Source of the DNA: Thunnus maccoyii
Lineage: Eukaryota > Chordata > Actinopteri > Scombriformes > Scombridae
NCBI RefSeq assembly: GCF_910596095.1
Contig: NC_056536.1
Location: 17,593,291 to 17,657,290, forward strand
DNA length: 64,000 nucleotides
Reading direction: 5' to 3'
Shown here: positions 1 through 13,632 of the stretch, one piece after another
Numbering within the stretch: position 1 is the stretch's first letter
Layout: every line of letters begins with the position of its first letter
The notes under the pieces: generated by a model
What the model was told of the DNA's origin: nothing
Database searches by the model: none
Seen by the model: only the letters and a program-made list of their open reading frames with translations
Position numbers and translations under genes: made by a program

Positions 1-298
1 GTGCTCTGCCCTGCCTATGAAAACTAAATTTTCCAATGTAACAATAATGCACATTTTTATTATCATTATTCCCTCTTTACTTAAGTGATAGTAAAAAGAA
101 GGATATTGGCTTATTCTGCTCTTAGCACTTAAAAGTTGCACTACTTAACAGCATCAGCAAAATGTCAAAACTGAGGCAAACTGAATGACTCAGGACAGTA
201 TTTCAAAAGGGATTCCAAATGGACATGAATTTTGAGCACACAGTGGAGCTTAATCTGGATCTAAGAGACTTATTCAATCATTTATGATTCAGAAAATT

Positions 299-313
299 GG
301 GGGGGGGGGGGGG
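299..313 (+). repeat. Poly-G tract
   Basis: Fifteen consecutive G bases in otherwise AT-rich DNA. It is a simple mononucleotide repeat with no gene nearby. Confidence 0.95.
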
Positions 314-674
314 ACACTACATTCATCACCTAATTCAGCTACATTTCTGATTTAGTGGTCAAATGGATGGATATTGCCTCTATTAGTCCTCATTATTACT
401 GTAAATTCTGCAATACCGCCAGGTCAGCTCGGTAGGGATTATGGACCATTATGAGCAGAGTGGAGACAGAGACAGAGATACCTTCTCCACCAGATGCAGC
501 GCAGGCAAAGTGGAGGGGCAGGAAAGAGGAATGTGACCAGCCTCCATATAATGTTAATACAGGAGCCAGAGCTCTGATTGGGGTCCAACACAATCCCATT
601 CAGCTATACTGAACAGCATCCTCGATAACAGCATCCCTCAGTTTGGAGAGCCAAATGTCTGGATGCTGGACGAT

Positions 675-675
<1 letters not shown>

Positions 676-720
<45 letters not shown>
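676..720 (+). repeat. (CA)n microsatellite
   Basis: An uninterrupted CA dinucleotide run of about 45 bases, read directly. It creates His-Thr or Cys-Val repeat frames on the two strands, which are not genes. Confidence 0.97.
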
Positions 721-723
<3 letters not shown>

Positions 724-2488
724 CTGCCCTCCAAATACCAGTGCATTACTGCCCAGGCGCTCATTGACAGAGCTGCCACTCAACACGAAGATGGATGGTC
801 CTCTTGGGACAATTCCAAACCTCCTTCATTGACTAATTTGTGTTGCTGATCTAACTACCTTTGAACACAATGCTGAGGTGAGTGTGTGTGCTCTTTGAGA
901 GTGTTTTTTTTTTTGTGTGTGCTTTTCTGTGCCAAACAGTGACCACAGTTCCCACTCTCTTGGCATTGGTAAAACACCCTCATGGGACTGCCAACAGTCC
1001 GTACAGAATTAGAAAACCAACCAATCTTTTCTTCCAGTAACTTTAAACTAAAAGTGATGCTCTCCCTCCTGAGATGCTGCAAAAATAAGTCCTGTTGCTC
1101 ATTTATGCATGTGTCCCTGCAAGTCCCTTGATTAAAAACATGTAAATGACTGCTTTAAGATCCCAGCTTCCCTGAGCATTATATTAACCTAAACAAGCCT
1201 TTAAAATTTGCATTTTCATTTTGATTTCGAGGAGCCTCAACAATCCTCCAGCCACCTGTCTCTATTCCACTTCACACCACCAAAAACATCTTTATCTCCT
1301 ATCAGTCTCCCATTTGAGTGTGTTACAACCATGGACTACACACACATTTTGGCAGACATTTATCACACACTCCCAGCCATGTCGATAGTCACCAGGCTAA
1401 GCAGGCTCATAATGAATTTGAAGAGTTGCACACCTATAGCAAAGTAATTTACTTTATCAGTCCGATAAAAGGAAGTGATAAGATAGTGGCCCGGCACTGT
1501 AAGAGTATCAGCCTCACTCCACTATTCATCTCTCCAAGATCTACAAATGGCCAAGCTCATCGCTCAAGGCAGCCTCACAGAGCCGTTATCTATAGAATTT
1601 AAAGAAGGGCTAATATCTCATAAGAATGTGTGCTTATGAAAACCATCATTTCCATATCATTATCAACCTTGGATATGTGACTGCCGTACTAAGAGGCTTC
1701 TCTGGCCTCTCTGTATCTATTCTGCTTCTGGTTCAGGAACTGCTGGGAGAATACAGGTGCAAATATGATTTGGGCCTATTCCTCTTATGAAGTTGACCCC
1801 CTGTAATTGACACAGACACACTGGCAATTTGATTAGCTCTTCCTGCTGCTTGAGGGCATTTGGCCATAGCAACCTCAACGCCTGTTTCATGTACATAGCT
1901 CCACCTATTGGTGAAGTCAGAGAACAGCATGAAGATCAGGATAAATCTGAGTTCCCTGACTCACATTGTGTTTGGAATTAAGCCACTGGGCCAAATCCAA
2001 GAATATTTAACAAGCCAAGCCACGGCTGCACCTCACACCTAAACAAATTAATGATACAGGGTCATCCCTGCAGGAGCAAGGCTCCATAATACAACTGGAA
2101 ATTATGTAAATGTTTTTTTTAGTTTTGTCATGTGCTGTATTATCAAACAAAAAGGATACATTTATTATACCCTTTTATATTTCTTTGTTTTTCTAATGTT
2201 TTTCTAGATATATGTAAATGTGTGTGTGCATGTGTGAACATGCAGACATGCACACACACAACATGCATATTTGGGTGTGTATGGGTGAGCAAATGTGTGT
2301 GTGTGTGTCCACAGCCAGCTTGTGTGTTAGTGTGTGTGTATGCATACACTAAAAGTAGTTCATCCCGTTAATACAAAGAAAACTGATAAGAGGCTCTTGA
2401 AACACTTGAGATAAGCTTTCTGGCTTAAGTGCACTGACATTGTCACCAAACATGCAAGGCGTAGGAATGCAAGTCAAGAAAAATGGGA

Positions 2489-2491
<3 letters not shown>

Positions 2492-2519
<28 letters not shown>
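2492..2519 (+). repeat. (CA)n microsatellite
   Basis: A perfect AC/CA run of about 28 bases following an A-rich stretch. Confidence 0.95.
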
Positions 2520-2523
<4 letters not shown>

Positions 2524-3520
2524 CAATAGCAGTTTCATTCACAGCACTGAACAAGAATGTGCTCAATAGCAAAACAGTGTGTCACATGAAGTGAAAATTA
2601 CTGTACATCCATTCATCAAGATACATCATTAAGGCTGTCAAACATCAAAGGCTCTCTGATCACAGCTCATTCTTGAGAGAGACACCAATAGCCTCATTTA
2701 TCATATTTGTTTAAGCAACGCGAGACAGAGTGAGGCAAGACGGGAAAGAGAGAGGAAGAGACAGAAGAGAGCGCTGAGAGTAAAAGTCAGGAAAAAGTAG
2801 AGGAAATTAATGTTCAAAGAAAGGAAAATAGAAAAATGAAATAGAGAGGAATACATGAAACAACAGAAATATGAACAGGAAAGAGAGAAAAAGCTAGAAT
2901 AATAAAGAGAGATGTAGACAAGAGGGTGAATAAATAAAAGTAGTAGTATGTAGGTAAATAATAGCAAGCAGCAACAGAGTTTTTTAACACCTCTGTTTGT
3001 AGTGGGACGCCACCTGGACTGAGCTCTAACCCCTGAGGCTCTCCAAGGTAAGCATGCCAGTTCAGAACTTCACACACCTGCATGCACCAAAAATGTGCAC
3101 AAAATGCTGTCTCCCTTTCCATCGTATTATTTTTATTATCTACATCTCACTCTCACCTTTATTTGACCTCAAGAGACTTCCAGCACATCACTCACTTCAG
3201 TGCAGATTTATTATCATTTATTATTTTATGAACATGGGAAACATTTTGGGGGGGGATTGTATTGCTAATTTATATCCAAATAATGCTTGTAAGAGGACAT
3301 CTTTAAAGTTTATGCAGCTCATGATCAAATGGTTTTTATATATCCCCAGGCTCTTGTGTTCTCCAAATTGCTTCAATAAATAACTTGTAGGTCTAATTAT
3401 GCAGCAATTAATTGCAGCCAACATGGAATGCCCATCAATCTTGTAACTTGAAAAAGTCTTTTCCAGCACAGCCTGGCAGTCCAAATAAGAAATTTGATTA
3501 GATTCTGCGAGCATATATGA

Positions 3521-3523
<3 letters not shown>

Positions 3524-3554
<31 letters not shown>
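3524..3554 (+). repeat. (TG)n microsatellite
   Basis: A perfect TG run of about 31 bases, followed by looser TGTG-rich sequence to about 3610. Confidence 0.95.
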
Positions 3555-3556
<2 letters not shown>

Positions 3557-4263
3557 CAGTTTGTCATTATGTGTGTGAATGCATTTGAGTGTGACTGTGT
3601 GTGTATGTGCGAGCGTGAACATGTGCGAGTGCCCATGGAGGTTACAGCCAGATCACAGTAGAGAGAACTCCATCCCAGCAGCTCTTTGCAGTCTGCTCTC
3701 TCTGCCGTCTCGTCCAGTTGCTATGGCAGCAGCAGTGAAGGCTGTATCCATGGCCAAAGGAGGAAGCTGGCATCCCCCAATAACAGACCTCCCACCCCTC
3801 CTCTCTCTGTCTCCCCCCGCCAGGCTTCTGACCCGCTGGTGAACCTGCCTGGGGGTCGGAGGTCAATGGCTCAGAGCTGCCGAGTGACAGTGAGGGATGA
3901 TGAGGGAGAGAATGAGAAAGAGAGGAGTTACACCACACAGATGGGGAGGAGAGATGAGAAAATGAAAAGATGAGACCAAATTTGATTACTATCAAGAGGT
4001 GGGGGTGTGGGTGGCGATTCCGCATTTTAGAAAATGGCTGCTGTTTTGTCTTTAAAATGGAGGAGGAATGCGGGTCCTGTTGACTTTTTTTGTTCTATAA
4101 TTTTAATTCAGCATCAGGGTTTGTTTATTGTGTATGTTTGTGTGTATGGGTGTGAGCTGATAGGGTTGAAGGGTAGGGGACAAGGGAAGGAGACAGACGG
4201 TTTGAGACGGTGGGGGGTTGAGGGGGGTTCTCAATCACTTCCACTTTTTTGTTTTTTCGATTC

Positions 4264-4282
4264 TGTGTGTGTGTGTGTGTGT
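4264..4282 (+). repeat. Short (TG)n microsatellite
   Basis: A TG run of about 19 bases inside a generally GT-rich stretch (4120-4340). Confidence 0.9.
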
Positions 4283-6669
4283 TGCACGGGGCCACAAGTG
4301 AAAGTGTTTTCTCTCCTTGACTGTGTACAACTTGTCTGGAGAGAGTAAAGGTATGTGCGAAGAGAGTTATCTGTGTGTTTAGTATGTAGTCAAAGGGGTT
4401 GATATGGTAGGGGGGAGGGTGGTGGGTGTCAAGTGAGTTGACCCCTGACCTCTCTGCCTCTGAGAGGTCAGACAGTCTTAGGTTATTTCAGAACATGACT
4501 TCCTCACCTTGAAGAGTTGTGTGCTTTCATACCTAGGGGCCTTTAAAGATATGCAGCTGTTCATCAGCGTTTGTCAGTTGCAATTTCCCAAAGCAAAGAT
4601 TTGCTGACATCCTTCCACATTTTTCTGTTCAACAATGAAATGTGGCTTTAATTTGGCTGAGTTTACCTGAACTTGTGTGTGGAAGAATTATTATCAAAGA
4701 TCATTCCAATCCAGCGTGCAAACACTTACACATGTGGTTTTGTAAAATCTTTAACAGAGTGATCAAAAAAGAAAAAGGATCCATAGTGCAGAGCCAGGAA
4801 AGAGGGGCCGAGGGAGATGATCCCCCCTCTACAGACACACACCAACACCTGCAATGTTACAACCTGTGATAATAGATTATCATCAACCCTGTTGCCAATA
4901 TGAACCAGGAAATCACCCACTACTCCCTGAGATAAGAACTACAGTTCCACTGGGGAGCACAGAGGCTCCTTTGAATACTGTGAGGATAACATTACCCCCT
5001 AGTGGCTAATATTTGCAACTGCACCCTAGAACTCATGGGTATGACTGAATGTCAACAGCAACCCATACAATCAATCTCCATCCGTAACACTCTGTGGTCC
5101 ATACAGTAGCTACGGAGGAGAGGCTCTAACACTCTGCCTGTTCCATCTGATACATGCAATATGTCAGCACTATCAGACATAACTATAAAATTTTCGTTAA
5201 TCTCTGTCATTATCATTGGCTGATGTGGAGTGCAGGAGCCAGTCAGTTAGGACTGTCAAGCAGAGACCCACACAGTAGCCCAGAGGGCAGGACAAAGAGT
5301 GTATGTTTGCTTTTCACACACAAACACACACATACACGCTCAGGGCACTATGCAGACACTTTACGCAGTCCCCTCTCACTGCTGCATTCTTTTTCTTCTG
5401 CGTGTGCTCCAGATGTCGTGTCCTCTTCGTCACCCCGTTTCTTCGCTCCGCTCCGCTCGGTTCCCCCGCCCGGAGACTTGTCACAGCCCCTAACCGCATC
5501 AGGAGCACTGCTAGATTGGATATACATGATCTGTCCATCCATCAATGGGGAGAGGGAGGGACAGATAAATGGTATCTGTGAAGAGTGAGAGAGAGAGATG
5601 TGAGGAGAAGGAGACAAAGTGAGGCAAAGTGTCATTTGCAAGCATAAACAACACAAAGCAAAGAAGACATACATGTTCAGACACAGAAACATTACATGAT
5701 ATTTTTACACAACACATGGGAGCATGCATGTGTGTATCCCAAGCTCATGACAAGGTTTACATAAAAATATTTTCTACTCTAGATTCAGTGACGCTTGGAT
5801 CCCTGTTCCTTATCGCTGTTATTGGTCAGTAATGTGATTAGCGATAATGTACATCTGTGGAAAAGTGGATTGGCTGGCAGACCTGGCACATCTGTGTTGC
5901 CATTGGAAGCTGTTCACAAGCTTCCCTGAAAAGTGGAAGGCAGTTTCAGACTTCATCTGCTTGTCTCTGTCCATCATTATCTGTCTCTCACTGAAGGTTT
6001 AGCTGCTGATGCTGAATCACCACTCCACTTTTTCTTCTTCTATCCTGTGAACTGAATGAGCGGAAACATGTGTGTTATAGCCCCTGTTAGATGTGTTACA
6101 ACATGGTCACTCATTGTGTAAACCTCTGGGAGCTGAGCTAACTCTTGCCTCTATGAAAGGTAAGATTATCCCTGTTGTACACCAGGTTAATCAAGCAAAT
6201 CAGATTCTGCGTGGAGTGATGATCTGTGAGATATTTGGGTCAGATTGTACATTTGCCTCGTTGGTTCTGACCATGTTTTGTATGTGAGCTATTCAATTTG
6301 AACCTAAGGAATTAAACTAATAAGGATTTCAACAATCTCTAATACCAAGCGTTATGAGAACAATAATTCTGGAGATGCTACCATGTCATTTGTAAGAGTG
6401 TGGTTTCAACTGACAAATGAATAAATCTAAATGCAAAACACAACATCGGACTGCAATAAAAACAATACTGCTCCTGTCATTCCTACTTGTGGTATTGCTT
6501 CTTATAGCTACAGACATGTACTCTTATATATTTGTGTGATGGTTACTATACAGTAAGGAGGGTTCAATCTGAGGTTGCCCCAACACTCCATCGTCTTATC
6601 TTGTGATATTCATCTATGTCTGCTCCTCTATCTTTTCCATACATTTCCAGGTGATGCGGTATCATGAGC

Positions 6670-6900
6670 ACATCTGTACATCTCCTCCTTCTCCCCTCTG
6701 TCTCCATCTTGTTCTCCTTATTCTCCCACTCTCCTTCCCTCTCCCCTCTCCTTCTGTTTTTCCTCCCACCTTTACCTCTGCCTTCTCCTATCTTTCCTTC
6801 CATTTTCATACTGACGCCCCCCACGCCCCTCTCTCCCTCTATCCCTCTCTCCCTTTCTCTCTGTCCCCTCTCCTCTCCCTCTCTCTCTCTCTCTCCGCTG
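6670..6900 (+). repeat. CT-rich polypyrimidine tract
   Basis: About 230 bases of plus-strand C/T-rich sequence ending in a CTCTCTCT run near 6878-6896. It gives long Ser/Leu/Pro or Arg/Glu/Gly frames that are compositional artefacts. Confidence 0.85.
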
Positions 6901-7421
6901 TGCTCTGATGAATTGCCTTCCCCTCCCGGTGAACTCGACCGATAATCCTGGGGAAGCAGTAAAAGACCATCGATCAGCCCTGCAGACAGGCCCACAAGCC
7001 ACAGCACAGGAACAACACGCTAACAACAAGCCTCTGCACTTGGCTCTCAGTGTATGTATATATGTGCATGCACGAGCATGCACGTGTGTGTGCATGGGCA
7101 TGTATGTAGGAAGAGGAGGTGGCTAGCATGACTGTCCAACTTGAGTTGGAAGATGGTTTGTATGTTTGTTCTTTCACTCATGTGAGCCACATATAATACA
7201 TGAGTCCCAGAGAGGTCTATCTCAGAGAATGCTTTAAGTCTATCACTGCGGGTAGTGTTTCATGTGCTATGTTTAGCTGCATGTGTCACCGGCATGCTTA
7301 GCATACACTGAAGAGTTCCCTCTGTGCTCATCCTGCTTCCTCACGCACGTGATTCACTCCCTGCTGTGTGTCATCCACTTGGAATGTGTGCATATATGTG
7401 CTAACGTGCATTTCTATGTAC

Positions 7422-7453
7422 GTGTGTGTGCGTGTGTGTGTGTGTGTGTGTGT
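7422..7453 (+). repeat. (TG)n microsatellite
   Basis: A TG/GT run of about 32 bases with one CG interruption. Confidence 0.92.
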
Positions 7454-10400
7454 TTGCCTCTTGAGTGTGTATGCTTGTCAGCATGTGTATAGTATTTGTA
7501 TATGTATGCAGCACACACAGGAGCCATAAATCATCTGGCATTCTCCAGGCCCATCCTGAAGGAGAAGGGTAGAGAATGCACATGATCTTGGGCAAAGCTT
7601 GATGGCTATGAAATTGACCAATTGATTGATTGAAACAATTAATTTTGTACCATGCTTTTATGGCTGAGAAGCCAAGTGATCATTAGTTTGCAACAAGCAA
7701 GTGAAGACAGCCGGATTGTTTTATAATTTCTACTGAAACATAGCAAAGAACTAGCTACTGCTCCAGGCTTAGAGTAATAATAAGCTACCGGCTATTGGTT
7801 TAAGTTATATGACATGATATGATAGCTTGGACTGTGCAAAGTCATGTATGAAGTCCATTCGTCTTCATCCTCCATTTTGCACACAAAAATAAGCCAACTT
7901 GAGCGATTCAAGCACAAGGCAGCCAATGGTCATTATTCTATCCCCTTAAATATGACAAATTGAGGACTGCTTCTATTGAATCCCATTCTTTACATGCCAT
8001 ATTACAACGCACTGCTGTTCGCCAGTGTGGAGGAGCTTGACCATAAAAAGCCAGTTGCTCGGAAAATAAATCTCCACTTTGACAACCGGTGAACTGCTTT
8101 TCATTGAGGAAGCTCACCATTCATACTTTATCTCCCTTTTTATTTTGGAAGTGTTTGTGAGTTGTCCTTCAGTGCCTTTCTCTCTGCTGCCTTTGTTCCT
8201 AATGTACTGGCAAGGCTGACTTCATTAAGCTCTGTATGCGGCAAACACATTTATGTCCAATTTTCATTTTTCCTATTTCATTTTGCCGTGATACACCACA
8301 GCACTGCCACCAAAGCGGAAAATAAAGCCCCTATCAGGCTTGAAGCCATATGCTCTTTGTGAGCAAGGTGACACCTTGTGGCCAAAGTGGAGAACCGCGG
8401 CACCAGCTGAAATCCAGCACACACAAAAGGGGGGAACAGCTGACATACTGTACAATACAACTTGTCCCTACCAGAGAGCTACCCAGCAATTATAAACTTT
8501 AGAGAATGAGCTCCACACAGAACAAGAGCAAGGCACGCACACCACCCCACTGACCTAAAAAGACACCTGCAACAGGTATCTGAGGTATTCCACAACTATG
8601 AGAAGGCGTTTCGGGCCCTGATTCTTCTAATACTTGGGGAATGACTCAATGTTAGGGTGTGTGTGAAGGTGCGTGTGTCCCTGTGTGTTTTCCTGAGAGT
8701 GAAACGCCACTACGGACATTGACAGATCGTAGGGGAATGTTCAATTGCAGGTTGTTGCGTCCTGCTGTCATTGGGCTCATCTGTCACGGGGCAAGGCTAG
8801 CTGGGAGGCAGGAGGAGGCAGAAGTGAGGGGCGTCACTCCTCCCATAGATGATGATCACACCGGGGCTCCTGCCAAGCAGGCTGCTGGCCCTGTCTTGCT
8901 CCTGTGGTCCCTTGGAATTCTTCTCCCTCACAGTCAGCCAGAGCAATAATATTATAGCTTTGATAGAATACACTGTAGACAGCCGTATGAAGCAGCGAGG
9001 GATTTTCCCACTTGAATACACTACAGCTCTGTGTCTCTATCTCTCTATCTTTTGGCCAGGGTGTTGTGTTGACTGCACCGAATCTTTGTTGAGATTAATT
9101 TGGCAGCTTGGGGGATTATTTTGGCTGGATGATAAGATATTTCTTGCTACAAATGCCACACACATCTTTTTAGAGATGAGTCAATACGAAGCCCTGCAGG
9201 AACATAACTGATCTGACCTGCTTTCCCTCACTCTCCCTGCTAGTTTGCCTTACCCGTCTTGCACTCCGATAACCTCTCTTGTGTCTTTCCCACCTAACCA
9301 TTACTTCCTCTGTCCTTTGTTTGTTCTTCCTGTAAAGAATCTGCTGTTGTCATACTGGCACAGCCTTGTTGCCTTTGTTGTTACATGAGAAAAGATACAA
9401 ACAGGAAGGCCAATTACAGCCCAGCAGTCATCTATCTGTCAACCATTTGACAGGAACATAGCACAGCCAAATATATGGCTCCCCCATAAATCACAGCATC
9501 TCACTCTAACTAGCCTGTCTTGTGTGAGTAATTAGTAGTATCATGCAGAAGCATTTCAGTGTCCCGAAATACCATTAGATCATTTTCCTTTTGATTTTCA
9601 GTCACTTTTCTCCAAAACCCACACACTCAAATAGCCAAATGTTACTGAAAATTATATGCATAAAACTGATTTAGGAGGCACTCAGGAAATCGATCATGCA
9701 ACAGAATCGTTTAATGTTTAAGGAAGGGCTGTATGATTTGTGGATGTTGAAACAGAGTTCATATTCCACATTTAAAGATTAAAAAGAGGACCCTGTATTT
9801 TCATAGTGAGCCCTAACCACCTCGTACCCCCTTGCAGCAGTCCCACCCTGAGAGCTCCATTGCTATTGCAGATGCTTTATGACGGGCAATTTAGCTTCAG
9901 CTGCTATCTGAGCCATCTCAGGAATGGACGCGCTTAGAATCAAGTGCAATAAAGCAGAGAGGGAAGTGGAGAAAAAAAGAAGGGGGAAGAGAGAAAATAA
10001 AGAGACAACAAGCTCGTCTGGACAGCCCCTCTGGACAAAAGGTTTGGGGGTAGGGTCTCCAGTGGACACACATATACACACAAGCACAAACCCTGGTTTC
10101 CCATGCAGTCTGGTAGACCAGGAAGAGGCATACCTGTTTGTTTTTGCAGGAGCTTCCAAACAAGGCCAAGCGTGTGTGAGTGGATTTATGCACACATGCT
10201 GACCTTTTCTATATATATATGTATATATGCATACATTTTTGTTCTGGGTCTATACATTTTTGTGTGTGTGCATGCATGCATGTGTGTGTGCATGTGAAAC
10301 ATTTGGTCCTCCACATCGGCTAGGCTTTGTTGAGTCTGCTGAGCTCCAGGAAATCTCCTGAGACGGGGAGACAGATTTACACCCTTTCCCCTGAGAGGGC

Positions 10401-12970
10401 TTTACAGCCTGGGACCCAGCAGAGCAATGGAAGGGCCAAGAGCGCCAAGTGAAGAGCAGTGTGATGAGACAGAGACAGAAAGAGAGGGGGAGAGAGGAGA
10501 GGAAAGGAGGGAAGGATAAAGGGAGAGAGGAAGGATGAAATATGGCAGAGATCGGGAGGAGGGGATTGTGATATCGATGGAATGCAACATGGCTGCTATT
10601 TGCTTGCTGCCCTTCGCCTCCACTCACATACTCTCTTTCTCCTGTACCTTGTGTCTCTCACTCTCAATTTATCCCTTCTGCTCTTACACACACACACACT
10701 TGCATGCATAGACACACATGCACAAAGGGAGGCCATAAATCTGCCAGTGAGTGCTGCTGGATAGAGACACCCAAGACAGGCCTATGCTGTGTTTGGAGAG
10801 AATGCAGATGTACCTGCCTCCAGCACATCATCCTCTGTCCTTCTTCCTCATCCTCCTTCTCCTCTCCGCCCCTTCATTTTATCCTCTCGATCTCTCTCTA
10901 GAGTTTTCTGTCTCATGTTCTTAACCCCTTTCAACCTTAACTCGGCTCATCTCTCCACTCTACTCCCTTTTGCCTTTTAGTCTCACTTTAAGGACTGACG
11001 CTCTCCCACTTAGGGGAAACAAAATGCTCCAATGGAGTCCAGTGGTATTGTTGTGCCCAGACAAGGCTGAGGCAGAGGACGGACAATAGGGCGAACAGAA
11101 GGGGAGACACGGCTCGCTCTATAGGCGGCACCTTGTGGGGAAATAATGGTAACAAATACAGGGTCTATGCAACCTGTTTTCTACAGTTCCTCTGTCTGAG
11201 AGCCAGTATCCATCATCCAGTGACAGGTCTAACTACCTGCTGAGTGATACCTGATGTCCTCTGATGGGCTACGTTCACAGCCATCCACCTCTACTTGATA
11301 TGTCTGGGATAAAGACAGACAGGGACATCACAAAAGAAACGGGAAAAGTCTTGAGTAGGTTTCATGTTTGCTCATAATGTACAACGTTGACAGCAGGTGT
11401 AGGTATTGAGGGGATCTATTAAAAGCATCTCTATTAGGCAGACAACATAATAACCATAGCTAATGTTTCAACCCATCTGTATCAGCTGTGATGGCCTCCA
11501 GACAAAACAGACCTTCAAACACATGCATGCACCCTCACCTTCACAACAAAGCATTAACACCTATGCTTGACATTAACACAACCCGGCCTTGCATAGTCTC
11601 CCAGTAAAAACAAGGCCTCAAACACAGGGACACACATGTAAACACACACGGTCCAAACAGACGTGGCCTGTATGACCTGATTTACAGCGAAGTAAACGGT
11701 TTAAGCCGCACATCTCACTCCAACACCTAAACACCTGACAGGCCTCTCATAAATAAGACTGGCCATAGACTACCACATAATTTACACCTTGGCTATCTCC
11801 TAAGCTAACATGTAACAGGTCTCCACTCCATATTTCACCACCCTGAGCTCACCACTCACTGGAAAAGATAGACGTGCAAAAGTTAGTCCAGAAGAAAGGG
11901 GGCAGGGGAACTTCAAAAGAAAGAGGTTTGGATTTTGGGATGTGGTGTGGGGATTGAAGCTCTGTGGGCTTGGAGTAATGTGTGTGCATGTGAGTGTGTG
12001 TGGGAGCGTGCATGTGAATGACCCTGGCCTGGGGCATAGCCTAGCCTAGCCTAGCCACAGCCCAGCTCAGATCAAGGCCCATAGCCAGGAGTTCCACTTC
12101 TTCGTCTGCCATAAATCGTCCCGCCTTTGTCTGTTCTCTCTTTCACTGGCTGAAACTTATCCTCCTCCATTAAGAGTGATGGATCAGCGGCTCTCAGGGC
12201 GTAAGAGACTCTGAGGTTACAGGTCCTTGCAAAGATTGTACTTTACACTGCAAATGTGAAAGAAATATACACACAGGCATACATCCACATACGCCCCTAC
12301 ACCAAACTGGCAACATGAGACATTAAATAAATTTCAAGGCAGGGATGTGAAAAGAAGAAAAAATGGAGTTGTTTGATGTTGAAATAACTTCACAGCAACT
12401 GATATGCATCTGCAATGATAATGTTTTGTCTTATGTGTAAGAACAATGATGTATCTTTTTCAATGTTTTTAGTTGCAGCCTAATGGTTTTTAATTGTCAG
12501 GTGACTCCCTTGGATTTAACAGCATCTGTGCTCCCTCTAGTGGCTGCTTCCTGCCATGGTCACCTGATATGTTTCCATGCTTATCCATATAGAATAGGAC
12601 CTACTATAAATCTGTGTTCATAAGGTCTTAAATAATAATCATTTTAAATTTACTACAAGATAAGTGCCCATGTCAACCATACATGTAATATCACATTATC
12701 AATTAAGGTCACCAAAGAATGCCATAATTTGTTTTAATTGTAATTAATGTACATCTAAAATTATAGACTACTGTTAAAATAACATGCATTATATAACCAT
12801 GAAGACAGGTAAACAGAATGCTATCTCAGAGTTTTTGTTTTTGTATCCAAAGGAGTTGGCTGTAGGTATGGAGCTGTTTTTCCCACAGCATGAGAGTGAT
12901 AATAGTTTGGCAAGAGATGTTACAAAACTTCTCCACATGTTACAACAACGACCTCAGATCAGCAGCTGTG

Positions 12971-12985
12971 GTGTGTGTGTGTGTC

Positions 12986-13017
<32 letters not shown>

Positions 13018-13019
13018 TG
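12971..13019 (+). repeat. Interrupted (GT)n microsatellite
   Basis: GT repeats across about 49 bases, with a C substitution near 12985 and an A near 13011. Confidence 0.93.
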
Positions 13020-13599
13020 GGTGGGTGTGTTTACTTTAAAAGTGTGTAGCAGTAACCCATGAAATGTGTTTTGCTATAGTATGTTTTGTAAGTGTTGAAA
13101 CAAAGGTCGGTTGAAAAGATTAATAGCTTTGATATCATCGCAGACTATTTAAGATGTCAAAACCCTTAATATAAATGGAACTGTTCTGTCATTAATAAAC
13201 AAACCAAACCGAGCCCAGAAGAACTGAGGCTTCTGGAAAAATGCCATTTTTGTGGCAAACTAAGGAAATTGCAATAATCCTTTTATCTGCATACAAATGC
13301 AAAGACAGCCAGCTCAGACTAAATGTAGTAATCCTCGAGCAAATAACAGACCTAGACAGCAGAGGCAAATAAATATTCTAATACACAGCCAAATGTTATT
13401 TGTAGAGCGTGTGCTGTTGCATCAGGCTGCAGCTGCAGGCCAGCTGAGTGATGTTGCCCTCAGGTGGTGAAAGTGCAACACAGCAGCAGTGAATGTGAAG
13501 TCCATCAGCCAGCTGAAAGATTCACTACTGATGCTTTCATCTGCTCGCTTGTATAGTACCCCATTTGTGTTTGAATGAATCGTGTTTTTGATTTAGACT

Positions 13600-13632
13600 G
13601 TGTGTGTGTGTGTGTATGTGTGTGTGTGTGTC
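13600..13632 (+). repeat. (TG)n microsatellite
   Basis: A TG run of about 33 bases with one A interruption. Confidence 0.92.

Noticed and set aside
604..849. Open frames with Cys-Val or His-Thr repeats
   Set aside because: They are translations of the CA/TG microsatellite at 676-720. The same applies to frames over 2132-2371, 3221-3636, 7283-7595, 12784-13062 and 13505-13807.
6564..7007. Arg/Glu/Gly-rich frame of 147 codons on the minus strand
   Set aside because: It comes from the CT/GA-rich tract and has no domain or splice context.
8659..9211. Overlapping open frames near 8.7-9.2 kb
   Set aside because: There is no known motif, no splice support and mixed composition; they read as chance frames in a possible non-coding element.
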